Counted from the stretch's first letter, positions 9,228-18,747 are shown. The stretch is 64,000 nt of DNA from Methylobacter marinus A45 (GCF_000383855.1 NZ_KB912877.1:310001-374000), one strand, 5' to 3'. Numbers and translations are program-made. Notes: a model not told the origin generated them from the sequence alone.

Positions 9228-9563
9228 CTGATGTTACGTACGGGCGGTTTCATCCCGTTTGCCGCGCCGAGCACCGCAGCTTTCGCCGAGAATAGCCCGA
9301 AGGGGCGCTGCATGGATGAAGCGCGTTGCCAAAGGGACAGGAGTCCCTTTTGGCAACCCTCGGCGAATACCCGCAAGGGGCACAAGAGCGAGGAGCACAG
9401 GAAGCAAGCGGCAACCGGGCGGCCTTTTCTTTGGTTACTTTCTTTTGGCCGCGCAAAAGAAAGTAACTCGCCTTCGGGTGCGATAAACCCGGTTAAATAA
9501 AACCGTCGCGCTAGCGACACCTTAATTAAATCGATCTAACTTGAACTGGCTGCGTAACATCAG
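9228..9563. mobile_element. MITE-like element, family 3, copy 1 (7-bp TSD TTTTTCA)
   Basis: A 336-bp non-coding element between the two hpnN genes. Ends are inverted repeats CTGATGTTACG (left) and CGTAACATCAG (right). The direct repeat TTTTTCA flanks it at 9221-9227 and 9564-9570. Inside are several hairpins, including 14-bp perfect arms at 9434-9447 and 9454-9467 around a 6-nt loop. A second copy lies at 58781-59142 in opposite internal orientation. Several overlapping open frames of about 70-90 codons exist here on both strands; they are by-products of the repeat and I do not call them genes. No transposase is encoded, so movement would need an enzyme supplied in trans. Confidence 0.87.
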
Positions 9564-9782
9564 TTTTTCAGATAAGACACTAACCCGCCAATATCGCTCA
9601 TGGCGGGCAAAAAAGCGCTGCCGCCGTGTTTGATGTTGCGGGTTAATCGGGACCGGTTAACGAAGAGTCACCAGCAAGGCAAACGAAATTAAAAACAGCC
9701 CATGCGTAACACCAATCAGGATTTCGCAGTCTAAAGGCGACAGTCCTTATGATACTCACCGATATGAAAACAGAGGTGAAGC

Positions 9783-12416
9783 ATGAAGAGAATTCCCGAA
9801 GTTTACAGTGCATTTCTGGTCAAACTGGAAACCGGCGTGTTGCGTCACCCGAAGACGCTGCTTCTGCTGATCCTCCTGGCCTGCGGAGCCAGCCTGTTTT
9901 ATACGGCCCGAAATCTGGGCATCGATACCGATACCACCAAAATACTGTCGGAGGAACTGCCCTTTCTGCAAAACCGGGAACGCTTCATCGAGACTTTTCC
10001 GCAGGATGACCAGGCCATCCTGGTCGTTGTCGACGCCCCAACGCCGGAACAGGCTACTCGCGCGGTTAATTACCTCGACACACAGTTTGGCAACGAAAAA
10101 CAGTGGATAGAATCGGTCTACATCCCCGGCGCCGGGGAATTCTTCGACCGGCACGGCCTGCTTTACCTCGACCTGGACGAGCTCGAGGATCTGGCCGCCA
10201 AGCTGGCCGAAGCCCAGCCCTTCATCGGCACGCTGTCCAGGGACAACAGCCTGAAAAGTTTGCTGTCCATTCTCGAACAGGCCATTACCACGGACGAGCG
10301 TGAACTGCCGGTCGACCTGAATCCCTTGCTCGATAAAATTCGCCTGGCAGTCCGGGCCGTGCTGGACAATAAATCCTATCGGCTGTCCTGGCAGCAGATG
10401 ATGATTGGAGAAGCGGACCAGGAACTGTTGAGCACCCGGCGCTTCATCCTGGTCCAGCCGACACTGGACTTCACCGAGCTGACGCCGGCCGAAAAATCGG
10501 TGGAAGCGGTGCGGGCTATTGTGGAAAAGGCCAAACAAGATCTGCCGGGAGTCAGCATCCGCCTGACCGGCGAAGTCGTGCTGGAACACGACGAATTGGC
10601 CACGGTGACCTACAGCGCCGAAATAGCCTCGCTGTTTTCCTTTATTCTGGTCTCCCTGACTTTAATGACCGGTTATCGGTCGGTAAAAATGATGCTGGTC
10701 ACGCTCAGCGTCATATTGATGGGGCTGATTCTGACTGCCGGCTTTGCCACGCTTGCCATCGGGCATTTGAATATCATTTCCATCGCCTTTGCGACTTTGT
10801 ATATCGGCATCGGCGACGATTACGCGGTTCAATTATCCCTGCGCTATCGGGAATTGCTGCGCCAGCAACCGTCCCGGCAACAGGCGCTGATCAGTGCCGT
10901 GCGCAAAGTCGGTCCCTCCATTACCCTGTGCGCGATCACCGGCGCGACAGGCTTCTTTGCCTTCGTCCCGACTGCCTACACCGGCGTCTCAGAGCTGGGC
11001 ATCATCTCCGGCGTGGGTATCTTTATCTCACTGCTGATTACATTTACGGCGCTGACGGCGCTGTTGCTGCTGTTTCCGCCGAAACTAACGCCCGCCGCGA
11101 AATCCGAGAGTCTGTTTCCGGATTGGGTTTACCGCATCCCGATGCGGCATGCAACCCTGATCAAATGGACAGCGGCCGCATTGACACTTGCCGGCCTGGC
11201 CCTGCTGACCCAGGCTCGGTTCGACATCAATCCGATCAACTTGCGCGCCCCCGACACCGAGTCGGTCGCCACGTTCAGGGAACTGCTGACCGCTAAGGAT
11301 GAGTCGCCAATGACGCTGACAGTGTTGAGCGAAAACAAAGCGGAGGCGTTCGCCAAGGCCCGAAAGCTGAAGCGACTGGATTCGGTCGATAATGCGATCA
11401 CGATTGTCGATTATATTCCCGATAATCAGGACGCCAAGCTGGCCATCATCGAGGATCTGGCTTTAGTGATGGGGCTCCAGCTGACCGCCTTCCCCGCCCC
11501 TCAACAGGTCAACGTCGAAGATACCATGGCAGAGCTGGAACAATTCCGGCAGGCCATCGACCGGCATTTGGCGGACGAGCCGGGCAGTGAGCTGTCGGCG
11601 AACCTGAGCCGGCTGCGCGAAGACCTGGTCTCGCTGCTGGCCGTGCTGCGATCCGAATCCGGGCCGGAAAAAAAGGCAAGGCTGGAGCAATTGCAGTTCA
11701 GCCTGCTCGATACCTTGCCCGATACCATGAACACGCTGCTTGAAGGACTTGATGCGGGGCCTGTCACGCTCGAGACGCTGCCGCCGGACCTGACCGAACG
11801 CTGGCTCAGCGATGACGGCGTTTACCGGGTTATGATCACGCCCCGCAAGGATCTGAATGATGAGAACAATCTGCGCGAGTTCGTCAACGAAGTCCGGCAG
11901 CTGGCGCCCGACGCCACGGGTTTACCGGTCATTTACCTGGAATCGGGCAACGCGATCGTGCAAGCCTTTCGGCAGGCACTGATCAGCGCGCTGGCGGCCA
12001 TCGTCCTGGTATTGCTGCTTACCCAGCGCAGCATCAAGGATACCCTGCTGATTCTCCTGCCCTTGCTGATGACCGGCATCCTGACCGGCGCCTCGACGGT
12101 GATCATGGACAATCCGTTCAATTTCGCCAACATCATCATCATCCCGCTGCTTTTCGGACTCGGCGTCGATGCCGGCATCTATATTGTCAACCGCCTGCGC
12201 AATCCCGATCAGGAAGACAGCGTATTGAATACCAGCACGGCCAGAGGCGTGGTGTTCGGGGAAATGACCACGCTCTGCAGTCTGGTCAGCATGGCGTTCA
12301 CGCCGCACCTGGGCCTGGCGAGCATGGGGCAACTGCTGGCCATCGGTTTGATCCTGATGATTATTTGCACGCTGATCATATTGCCGGCGTTTGCCTATCA
12401 AAAGGCGAGTGCTTGA
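9783..12416 (+). CDS. hpnN: HpnN-like hopanoid RND/MMPL transporter, paralogue 2
   Basis: An 877-residue paralogue of the preceding gene, with the same domain plan and a start at ATG 9783 (GAGGTG 5 nt upstream). Identity is patchy. About 450 bases (11460-11910) differ from paralogue 1 (8262-8712) at only a handful of positions, whereas the TM2-TM4 region (10628-10760 against 7430-7560) differs at many codons. This is the pattern left by gene conversion. The TM4 motif reads YIGIGDDYAVQL, with Asp in place of the Val before the conserved Asp in paralogue 1; TM10 reads FGLGVDAGIYIVNRL. The role would be the same as for paralogue 1 (lipid, probably hopanoid, transfer to the outer membrane), possibly with altered substrate range. 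The 567 bases separating the two genes contain a family 3 mobile element. Confidence 0.85.
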   Translation: MKRIPEVYSAFLVKLETGVLRHPKTLLLLILLACGASLFYTARNLGIDTDTTKILSEELPFLQNRERFIETFPQDDQAILVVVDAPTPEQATRAVNYLDTQFGNEKQWIESVYIPGAGEFFDRHGLLYLDLDELEDLAAKLAEAQPFIGTLSRDNSLKSLLSILEQAITTDERELPVDLNPLLDKIRLAVRAVLDNKSYRLSWQQMMIGEADQELLSTRRFILVQPTLDFTELTPAEKSVEAVRAIVEKAKQDLPGVSIRLTGEVVLEHDELATVTYSAEIASLFSFILVSLTLMTGYRSVKMMLVTLSVILMGLILTAGFATLAIGHLNIISIAFATLYIGIGDDYAVQLSLRYRELLRQQPSRQQALISAVRKVGPSITLCAITGATGFFAFVPTAYTGVSELGIISGVGIFISLLITFTALTALLLLFPPKLTPAAKSESLFPDWVYRIPMRHATLIKWTAAALTLAGLALLTQARFDINPINLRAPDTESVATFRELLTAKDESPMTLTVLSENKAEAFAKARKLKRLDSVDNAITIVDYIPDNQDAKLAIIEDLALVMGLQLTAFPAPQQVNVEDTMAELEQFRQAIDRHLADEPGSELSANLSRLREDLVSLLAVLRSESGPEKKARLEQLQFSLLDTLPDTMNTLLEGLDAGPVTLETLPPDLTERWLSDDGVYRVMITPRKDLNDENNLREFVNEVRQLAPDATGLPVIYLESGNAIVQAFRQALISALAAIVLVLLLTQRSIKDTLLILLPLLMTGILTGASTVIMDNPFNFANIIIIPLLFGLGVDAGIYIVNRLRNPDQEDSVLNTSTARGVVFGEMTTLCSLVSMAFTPHLGLASMGQLLAIGLILMIICTLIILPAFAYQKASA

Positions 12417-12493
12417 ACGGAGCCGAGATTGCATGGTTTCACCGCGGGGGGCCGGATGACTGGCATGGTCGGTGAATTGAAAATATAAACGCC

Positions 12494-12527
12494 AAAAAAG
12501 CCCGGGAGTTTCCCCGCCGGGCGATTT
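12494..12527 (-). terminator. Rho-independent terminator of the lipoprotein gene
   Basis: Read on the minus strand, a GC-rich stem (GCCCGGCGGGG / CTCCCGGGC, imperfect) is followed by a run of six T. It lies 21 bases after the stop codon of the alanine-zipper lipoprotein gene. It may also end the converging hpnN transcript, since the plus strand has a weaker TTTT tail. Confidence 0.75.
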
Positions 12528-12547
12528 TCCACTCTGGTAAAAAGTGA

Positions 12548-12826
12548 TTATTTCATCATTGAGCGTCTGAAATTATTATCCAGCTTGCTGTTGGTATCTT
12601 GGGCCAATTCGGCAGCCCGATTGGCGGCGGCTTCCGCGGCTCCGGCCCTTGCGGCCGCGTCAGCCGCGGCAGTTTGAGCATTGGCCGCATCAGTCGATGC
12701 CTGTTGAACGGAAGCATTCAAGCCATCAACCTGCGACTGCAGGTTTTCTACATCCGAAGTCGTTGCGCAAGCTGTAACCAGACTGAAAGCCAGGGTAATT
12801 ACTGATAATTTTATTACTTTTTTCAT
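12548..12826 (-). CDS. Lpp/OprI-like alanine-zipper outer-membrane lipoprotein
   Basis: A 92-residue protein. The N terminus MKKVIKLSVITLAFSLVTAC is a lipoprotein signal with Cys20 as the lipid-bearing residue. The mature part is a single long helix: VENLQSQVDGLNASVQQA has heptad spacing, followed by an Ala-rich zipper (AANAQTAAADAAARAGAAE). It ends in RRSMMK rather than the TYRK-type C-terminal Lys motif of E. coli Lpp, though a terminal Lys is present. Such proteins are abundant trimeric outer-membrane lipoproteins, some of them linked to peptidoglycan. It is a single-gene unit with its own terminator. Its upstream region (12827-12960) is AT-rich, as expected for a strong promoter. Confidence 0.85.
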   Translation of the reverse strand: MKKVIKLSVITLAFSLVTACATTSDVENLQSQVDGLNASVQQASTDAANAQTAAADAAARAGAAEAAANRAAELAQDTNSKLDNNFRRSMMK

Positions 12827-13167
12827 ATTATTTTATTTACTGAACATTATTATTTTAAAAATATTTTATATATCCAATAACCCGATAATACTTAATCCGA
12901 GTTATTTGAATATATTGTCATCCTGAAAACTTAATTCGAACTTAACCCGGCGAGATTAAGAATAGTATCAAGGTAGATATTGCATAACTATTAACCCGAT
13001 CGTCATTAAACACCGGCCGAATTGCAGCCTGAAACGATTGAGGCAGGAAAAAGCGCTTTTAATCAGTTTAGGGTATAAAAGGTGAACCCGATCAATAGCA
13101 AGGCCGTAGGTTATACATCGCATACCTTTTCGGCCGTGTAATGAATCGACGGATTTTAGTGAATGAA
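12827..13167. other. Intergenic region without a recognised gene
   Basis: The part nearest the lipoprotein gene is AT-rich and should hold its leftward promoter. The rest, up to the REP cluster at 13168, contains only short open frames without ribosome sites or recognisable protein features. An 85-codon frame at 12968-13225 on the minus strand runs into the REP sequences and is not believed. Confidence 0.45.
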
Positions 13168-13270
13168 GCTCCGTAGGTCGGGTTAGCGCAGCGTAACCCG
13201 ACACTTTCGTGCCCGCTGCGCCCACTTGGCTTCGATCCGTCGGGTTACGCCAAAGGCTAACCCGACCTGT
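13168..13270. repeat. REP/BIME pair downstream of the RAYT pseudogene
   Basis: Two REP units in opposite orientation. The first has GTAGGTCGGGTTAG followed by GCGTAACCCGAC (13173-13203). The second has TCGGGTTACGCC followed by GGCTAACCCGACCTG (13239-13268). Each folds into a hairpin. The 19-base string GCTCCGTAGGTCGGGTTAG at 13168-13186 recurs exactly at 13794-13812, so REPs flank the transposase remnant on both sides, which is the usual arrangement for RAYT loci. Related REPs occur at the feoB 3' end (45546-45654) and more weakly after putA. Confidence 0.85.
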
Positions 13271-13737
13271 TTATTCATGACCTATACCTTCGTAATCAAT
13301 GCCGTCTCGCCCCCAATCGGGCGGATATGTGCCTGCTTCAACATAGCGGCGAAAACTGGAATACGGCCAATCGATTGGCGATGACGCCAAACCGTGTTTG
13401 ACCGGGTTGTAATTGATGTAATCGACATGGCGCTGAAAATCGGTTTCGTCGCGTATCGCCGCAATGCCGGATCGCAATGTTTGGTAAATCAGGTTTTGAT
13501 CATGCACCAGCGGGTAGCGTAATCGCTATCGCCGGGCGGCAATGTCCACAAGCAATGTAAATGATCCGGCATTACTACCATCGCGTCGATCTCGAACGGG
13601 CGGGATTTGCGTACGTTGCGAAATGCGTCGCGCAGGACTTCGACCATTGCCGCGTTGTTAAACACCGGTCTGCGATTTTCCGTGACTACGGTAAAGAAAT
13701 AACTCCCTCCTGGAATGAATGCGCGTCGGTATTGCAT
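13271..13737 (-). pseudogene. REP-associated tyrosine transposase (RAYT, TnpA_REP), decayed
   Basis: Two leftward reading frames together cover most of a RAYT. The N-terminal piece (13737 to 13489) begins MQYRRAFIPGGSYFFTVVTE and contains the HUH-type metal site MPDHLHCLW. It runs into a stop after ATRWCMIKT. The C-terminal piece, in another frame (13507 to 13271), has ETDFQRHVDYINYNPVKHGL, including the catalytic Tyr region, and ends in WPYSSFRRYVEAGTYPPDWG. Compared with intact family members of about 170-180 residues, a frameshift and loss of about 30 residues separate the two parts. RAYTs are single-copy, domesticated IS200-like enzymes that mobilise REPs. REPs flank the locus on both sides. 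The lesions make the locus inactive in this copy. Confidence 0.88.
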
Positions 13738-13793
13738 GACTATTGTCCGGTTACGCTATCGCTAAAATTATTCATTGCAGATCAAATCTCATG

Positions 13794-13811
13794 GCTCCGT
13801 AGGTCGGGTTA
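13794..13811 (+). repeat. REP half-unit interrupted by a mobile element
   Basis: GCTCCGTAGGTCGGGTTA at this position repeats the REP sequence at 13168. Right after TTA the REP sequence is replaced by the left end of a family 2 mobile element, so the element inserted into a REP and used its TTA as target. The REP's complementary arm is missing to the right of the element. Confidence 0.75.
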
Positions 13812-13977
13812 GGATTTGGCTAAAAATGACTTCCTGAAACTGGGATCCTGCATAGGATGTGCAGACCAAAAGTAGGCGCTCTAGGCGACGCAGTGAAACG
13901 CATCGCTCGCGAACGATGCGCCGCCTGTCGTCGGCGCATCCTATGTTTAAACAGGTAAATTATTTATGACCAAATCC
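13812..13977. mobile_element. MITE-like element, family 2, copy 1 (TSD TTA)
   Basis: A 166-bp non-coding element. Left end GGATTTGGCTAAAAATGA, right end (reverse complement) GGATTTGGTCATAAATAA. Direct repeats TTA lie at 13809-13811 and 13978-13980. The interior carries most of the right arm of the large hairpin seen in copy 2 (48503-48645), but its left arm is altered by a stretch containing GTAGGCGCTCTAGGCGACG, which is nearly identical to a stretch inside the family 1 element at 6360-6382. It sits between the RAYT remnant and the 3' end of the glutamate dehydrogenase gene. Confidence 0.83.
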
Positions 13978-13988
13978 TTACTGACCTG

Positions 13989-16900
13989 TCAAGCCGGCCC
14001 CTGTTGATTATTAACCAGGCTTTCCAGTTCTCTGTTCAAGGCGATATAAGGCAACAGGTTAAGCGGCGGGACCGCGTTGATTTCCAGATAGATGCGCCGG
14101 TAGCGGTTGACTTTTTGCTTTTCGCGCGGCTGTTCGAAGTATGCGGCGCAGGTTTCGGTTTTTTCGGCCGCCATGGCCTTGACCAGCTTGCCTACCGTGC
14201 GCTTCATGCCTTCCTTTAAATCACTGGCGACTCGTCGCTCCCAATAGTCATGCAGGGGCATCGCCGCCAATTGCGCCTGGATGCCATCGAGCCCCAGATA
14301 GGCGCTGATGTCATTGAACAGCTTCAGGACGGCAATAAATCCCAGTTCTGTTTCGACGGACAGCGATACGATCAGCGGAAAATCCTCAAGACTGCCGATC
14401 AACAGGATGCGCCGCGCGAGCGTGTCGGGCACGCCTTGCTGCCGGTAGTCGTCAAACCGCGCTTTGAATGGCTCGGTTTCGACAAGGCCGGATTCGTTAA
14501 AATGCGTTTCATATTCGATCAAATAACGGCAATAGTCGCTAATGGTCCGCTGGGTCGGCCGGATTTTTCTGCCATGGATCAATGCCCAGCGACAGAAACC
14601 GGCCAGAATGTTTTCCAGCTCCCGCAACAGCGCGTACTGCCTCTCGGCATCCAGCCGATTGTCCAGCGCATAAACCGCCCGCCGGAAAGCATCGCCGTCC
14701 AGCACCCGGTCAAAAGTCAGGTAACAGGTGACATTATCCATGGTATTGATGTTTTGCCTGTCGATATCGAGACTTAAAAAACCGCACCCGGCCTGATTGA
14801 TGATTTTATTGCTGATGAAGGTCGACTTGATTTCGTTAGCCAGCGCATGCTCGGACAGGTGCTCTTTATAGCGCTCATTGACCTGTTCGGGAAAATAGGC
14901 CTGCAGGTAACAGTCACAACATCCCTCTTCCAGCAAAACGATCCGGTCCTGTATCTGCTGGGTCAACTGCATTTTAGCCGCCGCCATCAATACGGCCAGT
15001 TCCGGCCGGGTCAGGGTTTGTTTCGGCCGGGCCAATACCGGCTTGGTTTGCGGAAAGGATTCGACCGCCCTGTCGAAAATGCCGGCGGCTTCCAGGCGTT
15101 CGGCCAGTTGCAGGAAAATCATCGGGTTCTCGGCGCAGCGCCGCACATCGAGCGACAGGCAAAGACTCTGGGCGTAATTATTGGCTAAAACCAATTGGCA
15201 GACCTCATCGGTCATGCTGACGAACAACTGCTGATAATCGCTGATGACGTTTTTCTTTTGCAATCCCGTCAGCAGAATTTTCAAATTGACTTCATGGTCG
15301 GAGGCATCGACGCCTGCCGAATTATCGACCGCATCGGTGTTGATATGGCCGCCTTTCAGGCTGTATTCAATGCGCGCCTTCTGGGTAAAACCCAAATTGG
15401 CGCCCTCGCCGACCACGCGCGCGCCAAGTTCCGCCGCATCCACGCGCACGGCGTCATTGGCGCGGTCGCCAACGTCCTCGTGCTTTTCCGTGCCGGCTTT
15501 CACGTAAGTGCCGATACCGCCCAGCCACAACAACTCGACCGGCGCGGCCAGCAGGTAGCGGATCAGCGATTCGCCGTCCAGGGTACGGTAGCGCACGCCC
15601 AGCCATTTTCTCAGCTCGGCGGAGATTGGAATATCCTTGGCCGAGCGCGGATAGACGCCGCCGCCCTTGGAGATCAGGAGGCGGTCGTAATCGTCCCAGC
15701 TCGACCCGGGCAGTTCGAACAGGCGCTTGCGCTCGTTGAACGGCGCATCGCCCGGCATCGGATCGGGATCGATAAAGATATGCTGCCCGCTGAAGGCGGC
15801 CAGCAAGCGGATGCACGGCGACAGCAGCATGCCGTTGCCGAACACGTCGCCGTCCATGCTGCCGATGCCGACCACCGTGAACGGCTCTTTCTGGATATCC
15901 TTGCCCAACTCGCGGAAATGGCGTTTGACGCATTCCCAGGCGCCGCGTGCGGTAATACCCAGGGCCTTATGGTTATATCCACGGGAACCGCCGCTGGCGA
16001 AGGCATCGCCGAGCCAGAACCGGTAGTCTTCCGAGACCGCGTTGGCGGTATCCGAAAACTGCGCCGTGCCCTTGTCGGCGGCCACGACCAGATACGGGTC
16101 CGCGTCATCATAAGTCACGAGTCCTGCCGGCCTGACGACCTGCTGCTCCTCATCATAATTATCGGTTAAATCGAGCAGACCGCGTATCAAGGTGATATAG
16201 GCTTTTTTGCCGGCCGCTTTCAGGTCAAACGGCCCACCGTTTTTCTTGACGACAAACCCGCCCTTCGCGCCGGTCGGGACAATCAGCGCGTTTTTGCTGA
16301 TCTGGGTCTGCATCAGCCCCAGAATCTCGGTCCTGAAATCGTCGGGACGGTCGGACCAGCGTATGCCGCCGCGGGAAATCTTGCCGCCGCGCAAATGGAT
16401 GCCTTCCATATCGAACGCATGCACGTAAATTTCATGCTGCGGCCTGGGGGGCGGCATATCGATGATGCCGAGACTGTTGATTTTAAAGGCGATAAAATAA
16501 TCCGGCCGATTGCGTCGCAGGTGAAAATTACTGCGCATGGTCGCGTCGATCAGATTGAACAGCGTACGCAAGATCCGATCGTCGTTGATATTGGACACCG
16601 ATTCGATGCCTTCCAATAACTGCAGGCGCAGCGGAAACAACACCTGGTCTTCCCTGAGCATGAAATCATGCCAGGCCGGATCGGGCCTGAAGCGGGCTTC
16701 GAAATATTTGAACAGGTAATGCGCAACCCGCGGATTGTTCAGCAGGGCTCGATGCAGGCTGGCTATCGTGGTTTGATAGCCCAGTTGCAGATAATAATTG
16801 CGATAAGCCCTGAGCACGTCGATATCCTGCCAGTCCATGCCGGTCATGATCAGCAGACTGTTGAGCGCATCGTTTTCGGCCTTGCCGTCCAGTATCGCCT

Positions 16901-18737
16901 GAATGCACTCCAGCATGCGGCATTTCAGTCGATTGAAGCTGACGCCATGATCCTTGGCGGCCTTGATGGTAAAGCTTTTGATAAACAGCGGACTGCCTTC
17001 CAGCGTAACGTTAAACTGTACCTGGTCCATGACCCTCAGGCTCATGTTTTCCAGCACCGGGATATACTCGTCGAGAAAGCGTTCCTGCCGGCTGTAAAAA
17101 TGCAGCCGGTAATGTTCCGTTTCCCGATAAGGGCCCAACAGACTGACTCGTTGATTGCCTGACGCCAGCACCTGTTTTAGCTGCAAAATATCCTTGATCG
17201 CATAGCGCGGCGACACCCGCGTCTGGTACTCGGCGGAAAACAGCGACGGGTATTTCTGCCACAGCCGGCCGTTGGTTTTCCCGCCGAAGACCCGCTCCAC
17301 CAGCCGCATGAAGGATACCGACCAGGGCCGTGCCAGACGGTTTAACTGTCCGTCCAGCTTGTCGACGTTGATCGTGGTCAGGTCCTGTTCGGGAGTCAGC
17401 ACCAGTTGCAGGCCGATATAATTGCCGCCCGGAATGGTTTTTCGGCTGGACTCCAGGCGACTGGCCAGTTCCTTGCACAATAGCTCGTACAGCCGGGTTT
17501 CGATACCGTCTTTATAAAGCACGACCGGAACGACAATCAGGGCGGATATCCTGTTCGGGCTCGCGCTTGTCAGGATCAGCAATTTGATAATTTCAGGACG
17601 GTAAAGATAGCGTTTCAGCGACTGCGCGATTAAGTGCAATTGGATGTCGCTGGACAGGAAGGCTTCGATTTTCGGGAACAAATCGAATATTTCCTTGAGC
17701 TGGAAATATTCATGGCTGTCCCGATACACCTTTATGGCATGCAACGTCTGGTTGATTTTTTCGCTCAGCGCGGGAATCGTGCTGATGGTCCCGTTCAGCT
17801 CCACTTCGTCAAACAGGCCGAAAAAACTCTGCTCGACCCATGAGCCATCCGCACCGGCTTGCCGGAAACCTATATAAACCAGCGGCTGGGCGCGGACAAT
17901 CGGGCTGATGACCGGAATGGATTCAACGATAACGTCGGTTTGCCGGGCCAGCAGTTTTTTCAGACAACAGGGAAAATCGGCATCATAACAGGCATAAGGC
18001 GCAATATCGGTTAACGCGTCTTCGGCGCGCTTTATCATTTCCTGCTCGGGCAGCTCCGAGGAAAACTGCTGGCAGGCGACAAAGATGAACGCCTCGTCCT
18101 TGAGCCAGTCGATAAAGTCAGCGTATTTCTTTAGCGAGGCGATTTGTTTCAGCCCGTTCAGTTGCTCATGAATCCCTGCACGGCTGCGGTCGACTTTCAA
18201 TGCCGCGGTAATCGCCCTGGAAATACCCTGCAGCAGCAGGGCATCACTCTGTTCATCGACATAATCCAGCCGGATGACAATCAGCAATTCGCTGCCGCCC
18301 GAGATCACCTCGTTTTCCAGATACAACACGTGGTTTTCATGACGCCTGACGCTTAAAACCGGATGCGCCAGCAGCTCGATAGCGATGTCCAGCTTGGCCT
18401 GCAAAGCCATGATCGAATCCACGACATGCGGGACATTCTGGCAATTGACCAGCAACAGCCGGCTGTCGTTACTGTCCAGCGGAATGGTTTTTATCGCGGC
18501 GGTTTCGGTCCTCGATTCGATAAATTCCAGCGTCTGGTCGATCAAATCGGCCAGCAACGGGACCGGAAGCGTGATCAGATAACTGTCCGGGAACAGCAGA
18601 TAATCCGCCAGCTTTCTTAAAAGCCGGCGTTTTTGATAGTTCTTATGGGTATCAAGAAGATGCTGAACGGCCACTATTTGCTGCCGTTGCCGCGTCCCTT
18701 TGACCTCTCGGTCATCACTTGTCAGCAATATATCCAA
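13989..18737 (-). CDS. NAD-specific glutamate dehydrogenase, large (GDH2, about 180 kDa) type
   Basis: A 1582-residue enzyme of the L-GDH180 family (usual length about 1600), so full length. It catalyses oxidative deamination of glutamate to 2-oxoglutarate and ammonium with NAD+. The N-terminal half is the regulatory ACT-like portion. The C-terminal half contains the dehydrogenase core with GAKGGFVVKKNGG, the nucleotide-binding motif VVGIGSMDGDVFGNGML, and NTDAVDNSAGVDASDHEVN. The longest frame begins with TTG at 18737, 10 nt after the RsbW-like stop codon, with only a weak ribosome site. No better ATG lies nearby, so the exact start is uncertain. Being just downstream of the RsbV/RsbW-like pair on the same strand, it is probably co-transcribed with them. 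It may act with PutA, encoded divergently, in amino acid catabolism. Confidence 0.93.
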   Translation of the reverse strand: MDILLTSDDREVKGTRQRQQIVAVQHLLDTHKNYQKRRLLRKLADYLLFPDSYLITLPVPLLADLIDQTLEFIESRTETAAIKTIPLDSNDSRLLLVNCQNVPHVVDSIMALQAKLDIAIELLAHPVLSVRRHENHVLYLENEVISGGSELLIVIRLDYVDEQSDALLLQGISRAITAALKVDRSRAGIHEQLNGLKQIASLKKYADFIDWLKDEAFIFVACQQFSSELPEQEMIKRAEDALTDIAPYACYDADFPCCLKKLLARQTDVIVESIPVISPIVRAQPLVYIGFRQAGADGSWVEQSFFGLFDEVELNGTISTIPALSEKINQTLHAIKVYRDSHEYFQLKEIFDLFPKIEAFLSSDIQLHLIAQSLKRYLYRPEIIKLLILTSASPNRISALIVVPVVLYKDGIETRLYELLCKELASRLESSRKTIPGGNYIGLQLVLTPEQDLTTINVDKLDGQLNRLARPWSVSFMRLVERVFGGKTNGRLWQKYPSLFSAEYQTRVSPRYAIKDILQLKQVLASGNQRVSLLGPYRETEHYRLHFYSRQERFLDEYIPVLENMSLRVMDQVQFNVTLEGSPLFIKSFTIKAAKDHGVSFNRLKCRMLECIQAILDGKAENDALNSLLIMTGMDWQDIDVLRAYRNYYLQLGYQTTIASLHRALLNNPRVAHYLFKYFEARFRPDPAWHDFMLREDQVLFPLRLQLLEGIESVSNINDDRILRTLFNLIDATMRSNFHLRRNRPDYFIAFKINSLGIIDMPPPRPQHEIYVHAFDMEGIHLRGGKISRGGIRWSDRPDDFRTEILGLMQTQISKNALIVPTGAKGGFVVKKNGGPFDLKAAGKKAYITLIRGLLDLTDNYDEEQQVVRPAGLVTYDDADPYLVVAADKGTAQFSDTANAVSEDYRFWLGDAFASGGSRGYNHKALGITARGAWECVKRHFRELGKDIQKEPFTVVGIGSMDGDVFGNGMLLSPCIRLLAAFSGQHIFIDPDPMPGDAPFNERKRLFELPGSSWDDYDRLLISKGGGVYPRSAKDIPISAELRKWLGVRYRTLDGESLIRYLLAAPVELLWLGGIGTYVKAGTEKHEDVGDRANDAVRVDAAELGARVVGEGANLGFTQKARIEYSLKGGHINTDAVDNSAGVDASDHEVNLKILLTGLQKKNVISDYQQLFVSMTDEVCQLVLANNYAQSLCLSLDVRRCAENPMIFLQLAERLEAAGIFDRAVESFPQTKPVLARPKQTLTRPELAVLMAAAKMQLTQQIQDRIVLLEEGCCDCYLQAYFPEQVNERYKEHLSEHALANEIKSTFISNKIINQAGCGFLSLDIDRQNINTMDNVTCYLTFDRVLDGDAFRRAVYALDNRLDAERQYALLRELENILAGFCRWALIHGRKIRPTQRTISDYCRYLIEYETHFNESGLVETEPFKARFDDYRQQGVPDTLARRILLIGSLEDFPLIVSLSVETELGFIAVLKLFNDISAYLGLDGIQAQLAAMPLHDYWERRVASDLKEGMKRTVGKLVKAMAAEKTETCAAYFEQPREKQKVNRYRRIYLEINAVPPLNLLPYIALNRELESLVNNQQGPA

Positions 18738-18747
18738 CGATCCAGTC

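Noticed and set aside
9231-9520. Several overlapping small frames on both strands
   Set aside because: They are by-products of the family 3 element and recur at 58815-59139.
12968-13225. 85-codon minus-strand frame
   Set aside because: Part of it is REP sequence and it has no supporting feature.
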